NCBI GenBank assembly: GCA_937931205.1
Contig: CALHBF010000004.1
Location: 1-62,936, forward strand
Source of the DNA: an uncultured Bacteriovoracaceae bacterium
GTDB taxonomy: Bacteria; Bdellovibrionota; Bacteriovoracia; Bacteriovoracales; Bacteriovoracaceae
Direction: 5' to 3'
Length of the DNA: 62,936 nucleotides
The notes beneath the pieces were generated by a model that made no database searches, was not told the origin of the DNA, and worked only from the letters and a program-made list of their open reading frames with translations. Position 1 is the stretch's first letter; every line of letters starts with the position of its first letter. Made by a program: the position numbers and the translations under genes. This document shows, one piece after another, positions 57,005-62,936 of this stretch.

Positions 57005-60000
57005 GGGAGATCCATACATTGGAGCCATCATTCGTTAATGTATACACAACTCCAGCAGCTGCATTTCCTCCCACATAACCTTGAGGAGTTTTGACAGGAA
57101 GGGAATCAATCGTTGCTGGCAAAGTACAGGTTGTTGTAATAAGCGGCATGGTCAGAGTATGAGTTTTTCCAACAACTGTTCCAGAGATCGTTACTGAAGG
57201 ACAGGCTCCAGCAAGAGTAGAACGGGCCATGGTCATAGACATCAACATAATCATTGTTCCCGAGAGATTGCCTACGGCCGATGATCCACTTGGAGTCTGC
57301 CAGGTAGCTAACCCTGCACCATCAGAAGTTAAAACTTTCCCTGCCCCCGGCGAACCTCCGGTAATTTTAATCTGACCGGCCACATGCAGATTGGTATCTG
57401 GACTTGTAGTTCCAATACCCACGTTCCCTGTTCCGGAAATCGTCATTTTAGTTGTGGGCGTAACCAGTGTTCCTAGCGTTCCTCCACCAGCTGTTTTAAA
57501 ATAAATGTTGGATAATGCACTACCTCCATAGGTTTGACCTCCGGAGATCGTAACGTTACCACCGCTCCAGTGAGAAGAGTTAGAGCCTGCTCCACCCGCT
57601 AAAATTTCCAAAGAAACCCCATAACCTGAGCCATTAGGCACACCCATCAGATAATTATATGAGTTTCCATTAGTGGTAAGAGTTAAATCATAAGGGACAC
57701 TATTAGAAGCTGCTGCTCCAAGAGAAACTTTTCCTCGGTTGGCACTCGTTCCATCCCATCCTGTGCGAAGGATGATATCCCCTCCCCCAGCTCCCGTAGC
57801 TCGTGATCCAGCATCGACATGAAGTATGGCATTAGGAGCTGATCCCACCCCAATTCCCACCTTCCCAGTAGACCGGATAATGTCACTTCCTATTTCTGTC
57901 CACTTGCTCCCTGCTCCCGAAACCGCAGTATCAACATACTGCTTAGTCGCGGCGTGAAGATTTGCCGTCGGGGCTCCTGCAAGAGTAATAGCCCCCGTCA
58001 TCGTCCCTCCTGCAAGAGGAAGCTTGGTTGAATCTGTCGAATTAACACAACGATAACCAACAAAAGCATCACTCGTTAGCACTTGGCCAGCAGAGCAATT
58101 GAGGCGAGCTAACTTCGCAATCGGAAGTATTTCATCCGCTAAGTTAAGTTTGCCATAGGTGATAATTCCGTTAGCGATATCTTCATTGACGATTGTTCCA
58201 TCAACAATCTTAGCCGATGTAATAGCATTATTAGCGATCGTCGCTGCTACTGAACCTGAGCCAGAAGCGGTCACGTCTCCTGTGAGTGCAGTTATACCAC
58301 CCGCACTCGGAGTTTGCCATGAAGCTAAACCAGTAGCATCGGAAGTTAATACCTTCCCTGCACCAGGTGATCCGCCGGTAACTCTCACTTGTCCTACCAC
58401 ATGCAACTTGGCAGTAGGAGCATTGGTTCCAATTCCCACATCCCCTGTAGCTGAAATGCGCATTCTTTCATTACCATCAATTCCAAATAAGATAGGATTA
58501 GCTTCACCATACCAGATATCAAATGAAGCTGAGGTCGGACCAAACCAGCTGGTGTCAGAAGCTCTTCTAAATTCAATCTGGGCAGAGTTAGCAGCGTTCG
58601 TTGTCGATACAACCATATTGATATTGCCAGAACTCTCTATATGCAGTTTATCAGCAGGTGAAGTAGTCCCGATACCAACATTACCTGTAGCCCCTATACG
58701 CATTCTCTCAGTAGCAGTAGTCGAGAAGGTCATCGCCGCAGCTTCTCTTTGATTTAAAAAAGCGACGGAGCCAGCCTCTGCCATTCCTATATCAAATCCA
58801 TCTCCGATTCCCTGACCTGTTGATGTTGTTGTGAAACGTGCCACTGCATCGTATCCAGCACCACCATAAGAGTTGTGAATAACAATTCCTCGATCGTTTG
58901 CATCTAAGTTTGTATTTGTTGAAGGAGCATGAAAAGAGACCTTACCAGGGTCAATATACATCGTTCCTACACTTGATGGATAAAAACCGATGTCACCTTC
59001 GCGATTAATTAATTGAGCTTGGGTTCCCTGAAGATCAATATGAAATCCGTCCCCTAAAGTTCTGCCAGATGTGGCATTGATAAATCTTAAATACCTTAAA
59101 ACTTCCACTGAATTTGTGGAAGTGTTGTAGTTTAAACCATCAGCACCGGCCATAACTCCATTGTTATTAAATTGAACATTCATATTATCCCCGGCAGGTG
59201 TAGCCAATATTCCTGTCAGGCCAGAGCCATCGCCTTGAAAAGCGGTAGCTCTCACAGTCCCATTTACGTCTAACTTTACTCCTGGAGTTGCTGTTCCTAT
59301 TCCTACGTTACCCGTATTACTGGAATAAATATTATTGCCTGATGTTGTCCATTGAGTAGCTCTGGCATCTACGTACTGCTTGGTTGCTGAATGAAGATTT
59401 GCTGTAGGGTCCCCTGATAAAGTAAGCAGGCCAGTCATCGTCCCACCAGCTAAAGGAATTTTTGTTGAGTCCGTGCTGTTATCGGTGACACAACGATATC
59501 CAAGAGCCGCATCACTGGTGATAACTTCACCGGGCAAACAAGTCATGCGGATCAATTTTGCAATTGGGATTGATCCATCAGCTAAATTTAGTTTTCCATA
59601 AGTAATACTTGAATTGGCGATATCAGCAGCAACAATTGTTCCATCCAAAATCTTAGCAGAAGTAATAGCATTATTGGCAATAGTCGCCGCTACCGATCCT
59701 GAACCAGAGGCAGTCACATCTCCCGTGAGAGCGGAAATCCCACCTGCTGCCGGTGATTCCCATGTCGCTAATCCGGTGGCATCACTCGTTAAAATTTTAC
59801 CCGCTCCAGGAGCACCGCCAGAAATTCTCACCTGTCCTGCTACTTCAAATTTGGCGGTAGGATTATTTAATCCAATTCCCACATTACCATTTCGAATGAC
59901 AAGATTATTTGAGTAGGTTGTTCCAGCAACAATCGTATTAAAAGTTAAGATGTTTAAAATATCATTCCATACCATCTCTCCATGATTATTATCATCTTCA

Positions 60001-61268
60001 CCCAAAGCAACTGTACTAAACGAAGTTGGGTTAACGATATGGATCTGATTGGCAGTATTGGTATAAAAACTTCCACCAATGGCCAGTGGAACATTGGGAG
60101 TTGTAGTATTGATTCCCACATTCCCAGTATCAAAATAAATATCAGTTCCACTATCCTTCCACTGACTTTCACTCACCCCTGCAAGTTCACTTGTCACATA
60201 TGTATGAACATAATTTCTAGTCGCCGCATCTTGAGGATTGGTAGGGTCCACTAGGTTGGTAATGGCAAAGCCACCCATATTAATTGCACCTAACATCGTT
60301 CCACCAAGAAGTGGAAGTTTAGTTGCATCTGCTGAATCATTATCATTGGCACATGAGAAAATATAAGGTGCAACGGCAGTCTTCTGAATTTTTTGATGAG
60401 AAAGACAACTTGGCACTTCATCAGCAAGAAGAACGTTACCAGAATTGAGACCAACATCTCTTGTGGCAACATTTCCCAAACCTAGATTTGTGCGAGCATC
60501 GGTAGCATTACTTGCGCCAGTTCCTCCCATTGTTAATGGCAATTGAGCAACTGAAGCGAGAGCTCCTGAAGCATTATTGATCACGACATGATTTATTGCT
60601 CCTGTCGCTATTTTCGATCGGTCGATTGCTGCTGATCCATTGATGTCGGCATTGGTAATGGTTCCATCTAAAATGTGAGTGCTAGTAACTCCATTTGTAG
60701 CGATTGAAATAGTTCCAGTGCTTGTGATTGGGCCACCAGAGAGCCCTGAACCTGTTTGAATTTCTGTGACAGATCCAGCTCCCCCACTATCGTTGGCAGG
60801 CGCCCATCTTCCTAAAGTGTCGTCCCATTTTAATACTTGGTTAGCAGTTGCTCCCATACGAGCTATCGTTTTGGCGATATTGGCCTGAATACTATAAGGA
60901 ACAGATTTAAGCGCTTGATGAGGATAGGTTCTCGAGTTCGTCACATCAGAAATTTGAACGAGTACAGATTCTAAGGCCGGTAAATCATTCAGGATTTCCA
61001 TGAACGGCTTTACCGGCGAACAATCACTTGGATCGAAATCTATACTGACATGAAAGACTCCGTGTGTGAGTGGAACAGAAGTTACATCCTTAGTACAGAG
61101 AACGGTCGTGGGGCTACCCGAATACGAAATATGAAATCGTAAATCAACTGGCCCTGTGACGGGAGAACTGTCGGTATTCACTAAGCGTCCGGAGTAACTT
61201 AAGTCATCAGCATCGGCACTCGATAGAGTAATAACAAGGATAAGAGCTATTAAGCTTATTTTAGTCAT
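56991..61268 (-). CDS. Very large mosaic fibre protein (trimeric adhesin/MAT-like)
   Basis: About 1425 residues from ATG 61268 with a signal peptide (MTKISLIALILVITLSSADA). After an N-terminal 'LSYSGRLVNTDSSPVTGPVDLRFHISYSG' domain, the chain is built from short fibre modules: 'PLAGGTMTGAITLAGAPTANLHAATKQYVD', 'ITSAKILDGTIVAADI', 'GNVGIGTTSP..KLHV.GQV' and 'GAGKVLTSDATGLASWQTP'. These are trimeric tail-fibre/adhesin modules, repeated and shuffled. The chain ends in a small unmatched domain (STLAGACPSVTISGT...ITTTCTLPAT...YTLTNDGSNVWISHVEF) that could be the recognition tip. The layout fits the mosaic adhesive trimers of Bdellovibrio. There is no S74 chaperone domain. Confidence 0.85.
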   Translation of the reverse strand: MTKISLIALILVITLSSADADDLSYSGRLVNTDSSPVTGPVDLRFHISYSGSPTTVLCTKDVTSVPLTHGVFHVSIDFDPSDCSPVKPFMEILNDLPALESVLVQISDVTNSRTYPHQALKSVPYSIQANIAKTIARMGATANQVLKWDDTLGRWAPANDSGGAGSVTEIQTGSGLSGGPITSTGTISIATNGVTSTHILDGTITNADINGSAAIDRSKIATGAINHVVINNASGALASVAQLPLTMGGTGASNATDARTNLGLGNVATRDVGLNSGNVLLADEVPSCLSHQKIQKTAVAPYIFSCANDNDSADATKLPLLGGTMLGAINMGGFAITNLVDPTNPQDAATRNYVHTYVTSELAGVSESQWKDSGTDIYFDTGNVGINTTTPNVPLAIGGSFYTNTANQIHIVNPTSFSTVALGEDDNNHGEMVWNDILNILTFNTIVAGTTYSNNLVIRNGNVGIGLNNPTAKFEVAGQVRISGGAPGAGKILTSDATGLATWESPAAGGISALTGDVTASGSGSVAATIANNAITSAKILDGTIVAADIANSSITYGKLNLADGSIPIAKLIRMTCLPGEVITSDAALGYRCVTDNSTDSTKIPLAGGTMTGLLTLSGDPTANLHSATKQYVDARATQWTTSGNNIYSSNTGNVGIGTATPGVKLDVNGTVRATAFQGDGSGLTGILATPAGDNMNVQFNNNGVMAGADGLNYNTSTNSVEVLRYLRFINATSGRTLGDGFHIDLQGTQAQLINREGDIGFYPSSVGTMYIDPGKVSFHAPSTNTNLDANDRGIVIHNSYGGAGYDAVARFTTTSTGQGIGDGFDIGMAEAGSVAFLNQREAAAMTFSTTATERMRIGATGNVGIGTTSPADKLHIESSGNINMVVSTTNAANSAQIEFRRASDTSWFGPTSASFDIWYGEANPILFGIDGNERMRISATGDVGIGTNAPTAKLHVVGQVRVTGGSPGAGKVLTSDATGLASWQTPSAGGITALTGDVTASGSGSVAATIANNAITSAKIVDGTIVNEDIANGIITYGKLNLADEILPIAKLARLNCSAGQVLTSDAFVGYRCVNSTDSTKLPLAGGTMTGAITLAGAPTANLHAATKQYVDTAVSGAGSKWTEIGSDIIRSTGKVGIGVGSAPNAILHVDAGSRATGAGGGDIILRTGWDGTSANRGKVSLGAAASNSVPYDLTLTTNGNSYNYLMGVPNGSGYGVSLEILAGGAGSNSSHWSGGNVTISGGQTYGGSALSNIYFKTAGGGTLGTLVTPTTKMTISGTGNVGIGTTSPDTNLHVAGQIKITGGSPGAGKVLTSDGAGLATWQTPSGSSAVGNLSGTMIMLMSMTMARSTLAGACPSVTISGTVVGKTHTLTMPLITTTCTLPATIDSLPVKTPQGYVGGNAAAGVVYTLTNDGSNVWISHVEF
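57917..59840 (-). repeat. Long internal duplication within the fibre gene
   Basis: Two units of about 480-500 bases (roughly 57917-58395 and 59346-59840), offset by about 1.44 kb, encode nearly the same order of modules: 'LAGGTMTG.(I/L)TL.G.PTANLH.ATKQYVD', 'CR(Y)..STDSTK', 'YGKLNLAD', 'NNAITSAKI(L/V)DGTIV', 'LTGDVTASGSGSVAATIA' and 'GAGK(I/V)LTSDATGLA'. Between them lie unrelated modules. Coordinates are approximate. Read from sequence. Confidence 0.75.
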
Positions 61269-61274
61269 CCCTAT

Positions 61275-61280
61275 ATTATA
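61275..61280 (-). promoter_or_regulatory. Probable -10 box of the fibre operon, near-leaderless start
   Basis: TATAAT on the minus strand (61280-61275), six bases before ATG 61268, so transcription would begin at or beside the start codon. No usable ribosome binding site precedes the ATG. A -35 box at good spacing is not obvious (TTGGCA at 61307-61302 is 21 bases away). Confidence 0.4.
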
Positions 61281-61445
61281 GGGGTGCACCATATTATTCT
61301 TTGCCAATTTACACTCGACCTCGAGATAAATTTTTCTTGAGTTAAGACAAACTTAAGTTTAAAGATTTAAAATCCTGAATCTGCAATCAGACTTCTCATT
61401 CACTCCATTCAGCATTTCTTCTCATTTGGTCGATACATATAAAGA

Positions 61446-62795
61446 ATGAAAGAAATAAGTAATCGTAAAAAAATTTCGATTCTCACCATTATCCTTCTCC
61501 TTATCACTCTGGGGTTTAATCTTTCTGCGAATAAAGATAAAAAGGAAGTCAGTCGTTTAAGAGCGGCCATTGAGTCAGTTCCAAAGCTTTCCAGAAGGCC
61601 CGCTTCTATTCATTTAAAACATAAAAGAAGAGCACAAAAAAATGTCACTAAGGTTTATAGGCCTGAAATCAAAGAGGAAGCCTTAACGAGATTACACGAT
61701 GCTACGCCGGAAGAATCTTCTGAAACGCAAGAAAACGAAAATGCCAGTGATCAGAATACACGCAATAATCAATCGGACGACAGTCATCATAATACCAGTA
61801 TGCCTACCATGGTGGCAGATACCAATCCGAGTACATGGTCACCTTCTAAAAATCAGACACCAGGATCAGCTAATTCAGGGAGTACAATCCTTTTAACGAA
61901 TACATCGCAATCAACTCCTACTCCAGCAGAACCTTCAACATGGACAAATAATCCAACGTCTTCCTCTCTTTCATGTACAGCTTCTGTTCCTGAAGGAAAT
62001 TATGCCTATCCTGTATCAATAGTCCTCTCATGCTCTACTCGTTCACTCATTAAATATTGTATTAGTACCAATGGTTGTTGTGACCCCAACTCAAGTGAAG
62101 GAGCAACTTTTCTCAACACACAAAACATTCTGATTGGTCAAACTGATGGCGATTACTGTTTAAGTTTTTATGGAAAAGATTCAAGACAAAATTCAACATC
62201 TGTTTCATATCGTCGATATCAAATTAACAGAAGCATTCCTGATCTTTACGTAGAAATGAATTCGAGATGGATGCAAACAACGGAAGTCCCACTAAGATCT
62301 CAAATTAGCTCTTACAACTTTTCTCAACCTAATTTCCATCTGGGACAAATTAATTACCGAACACACAACATTAGTGAAACAGGCGATCAACTAAGCTGTG
62401 AAGAAATTGTTTCAAAAATGAGTGATTATACTCTTCCTGGGCCGACACAAATTTTTGCCATGAATGACATCTCTCACCTCTTCAACAATCAGCACTTAGA
62501 AGTTCCTTTGGCCCCAAGCTCATTATCTTACGGGCCCAATTATCTGGCGACTTACTTAATCAATTACAATCATGCCATTCCAAGTTATGCCTGCAGTACT
62601 TCTATCATTACCTTGTCCGACTTTGAGTACTTTGAAAACTCGTCGATAAGTCACACTGGTGACCTAATCGGTGGATTTACTCATTACGGATTTTATGAAA
62701 ATAGTTTTACCCTACCAAGAACTCCGGCCGGAGAATCGAGTCATACCGAAATTGATAAAAAAATGGAGAATGGCTTGATTAGTATCTTCTATTAA
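61446..62795 (+). CDS. Secreted/anchored protein with Ser/Thr-rich linker, unknown function
   Basis: 449 residues. A single N-terminal hydrophobic segment (ISILTIILLLITLGFNLSA) after a basic start acts as signal or anchor. Residues about 45-75 are strongly basic (RRPASIHLKHKRRAQK), then a Glu/Asn/Ser/Thr/Pro-rich linker to about 170, then 'SLSCTASVPEGNYAYPVSIVLSCSTRSLIKYCISTNGCCDPN', an immunoglobulin-like domain rich in cysteines, and a C-terminal region without known motifs. Divergent from the fibre gene and possibly a surface partner. The half palindrome 62798-62811 follows 2 bases after the stop. Confidence 0.75.
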   Translation: MKEISNRKKISILTIILLLITLGFNLSANKDKKEVSRLRAAIESVPKLSRRPASIHLKHKRRAQKNVTKVYRPEIKEEALTRLHDATPEESSETQENENASDQNTRNNQSDDSHHNTSMPTMVADTNPSTWSPSKNQTPGSANSGSTILLTNTSQSTPTPAEPSTWTNNPTSSSLSCTASVPEGNYAYPVSIVLSCSTRSLIKYCISTNGCCDPNSSEGATFLNTQNILIGQTDGDYCLSFYGKDSRQNSTSVSYRRYQINRSIPDLYVEMNSRWMQTTEVPLRSQISSYNFSQPNFHLGQINYRTHNISETGDQLSCEEIVSKMSDYTLPGPTQIFAMNDISHLFNNQHLEVPLAPSSLSYGPNYLATYLINYNHAIPSYACSTSIITLSDFEYFENSSISHTGDLIGGFTHYGFYENSFTLPRTPAGESSHTEIDKKMENGLISIFY

Positions 62796-62797
62796 AT

Positions 62798-62811
62798 CCA
62801 AAAGGTATGCC
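62798..62811. repeat. Half copy of the dispersed palindrome, interrupted by the right IS30 element
   Basis: CCAAAAGGTATGCC is one half of the palindrome, directly followed by the end of a second IS30-type element at 62812. It lies 2 bases after the stop of the secreted-protein gene. The other half should lie beyond the element, outside the window. Confidence 0.8.
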
Positions 62812-62836
62812 GCTGGATTCAAGTTACTAACGCAAC
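62812..62836 (-). mobile_element. Probable right terminal inverted repeat of the right IS30-family element
   Basis: On the minus strand, GTTGCGTTAGTAACTTGAAT then CCAGC. It aligns without gaps to 116-140 and contains the transposase stop. It is followed at once by GGCATACCTTTTGG, as at the left end. Inferred from the alignment of both ends, since the other terminus is outside the window. Confidence 0.65.
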
Positions 62837-62936
62837 TTTCGTATTAAAAAAGACCTCGTAAGGTGTTCTATAACCTAAACACCTACGAGGTCTTAAATTA
62901 AGCGCATCTTCTATTTTCTTCAACCCATTTTTAGTC
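62819..62936 (-). CDS. IS30-family transposase, C-terminal fragment (cut by window edge)
   Basis: A minus-strand frame enters from the right edge (first full codon at 62935) and ends at TGA 62821-62819. It reads ...KIEDALNLRPRRCLGYRTP followed by YEVFF, the IS30 C-terminal motif. It differs clearly from the left copy (NERPRKTLGFRTP), so they are two different elements, not copies of one. Only 39 codons are visible. Confidence 0.85.
   Translation of the reverse strand, partial: TKNGLKKIEDALNLRPRRCLGYRTPYEVFFNTKVALVT

Noticed and set aside
58159..58752. Long open frame (about 197 codons) on the plus strand antisense to the fibre gene, with a similar one at 59614-59916
   Set aside because: Both arise from the repeated, codon-biased modules of the fibre; they mirror each other because the underlying repeats do. 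No ribosome site or protein-like motif.
56991..61268. Prophage tail fibre
   Set aside because: Modules resemble tail fibres, but there is a signal peptide, no S74 chaperone and no phage structural, lysis or integrase gene nearby.

Overview
This window looks like chromosome from a Gram-negative, low-GC member of the Bdellovibrionota (Bacteriovorax/Peredibacter-like predators). That placement is inference. It rests on the dense complement of lipoproteins and secreted proteases, the TolQ-TolR-TolR type motor genes, a long 'GNVGIGTTSP' mosaic fibre protein of the type described from Bdellovibrio, and the codon and AT-rich style. No tRNA, rRNA or CRISPR array is visible. No gene-free stretch exceeds about 250 bases; the longest (2596-2841, 36285-36495, 38462-38712) hold leaders and promoters.

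Both ends of the window cut through the 3' ends of two different IS30-family transposase genes, both pointing inwards. Each element ends at the same position inside a dispersed palindrome (arms CCAAAAGGTAYG / CGTACCTTTTGG). Intact copies of that palindrome act as terminators at 3476-3500, 12916-12948 and 55763-55795.

158-9721: sugar-nucleotide epimerase, a lipoprotein, TrmO-like tRNA methylase, a tandem pair of trypsin-like proteases (one secreted, one apparently cytoplasmic and cysteine-free), a SulP-carbonic anhydrase operon, and a TolC/HlyD/ABC-membrane-domain export operon without an ATPase. 9822-17336: FAH hydrolase, ApaG-MsrB, homocysteine methyltransferase-like protein, DUF393 protein, PhoX-like Tat protein with an overlapping 2Fe-2S ferredoxin, and two degenerate signalling proteins. 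17466-21902: MgtE, mannose-1-phosphate guanylyltransferase, PIG-L deacetylase, NagB. 21973-26121: an NtrC-type activator followed by a well-formed sigma-54 promoter and an operon of two small DNA-binding-like proteins and a lipoprotein, then an EEP-family nuclease/phosphatase. 26108-36284: phosphatidylserine decarboxylase, HtrA, then a long leftward block: a metalloprotease with a possible TIMP-like partner, an exported methyltransferase-like protein, and a Yej-type peptide importer (no ATPase) with an aminotransferase. 36496-38461: groESL under a sigma-32-like promoter.

38713-49687 is an envelope block. It holds a membrane M48 peptidase and a five-gene operon of two YceI proteins, a monohaem lipoprotein, a cytochrome-beta-barrel fusion resembling Cyc2 in layout, and a second barrel protein. 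A DUF1501/c-haem/lipoprotein operon and a HAMP protein coupled to a His-rich lipoprotein follow. 49689-55740: DNA polymerase I, RDD protein, thioredoxin, GmhA and a TolQ-TolR-TolR motor. 55799-62795: a BspA-like repeat protein and a 1425-residue mosaic fibre in one operon, and a divergent secreted protein.

A striking layout rule: of twelve complete convergent gene pairs, nine overlap at their 3' ends (4 to 55 bases), one is separated by a single base, and the other two have the palindrome between them.
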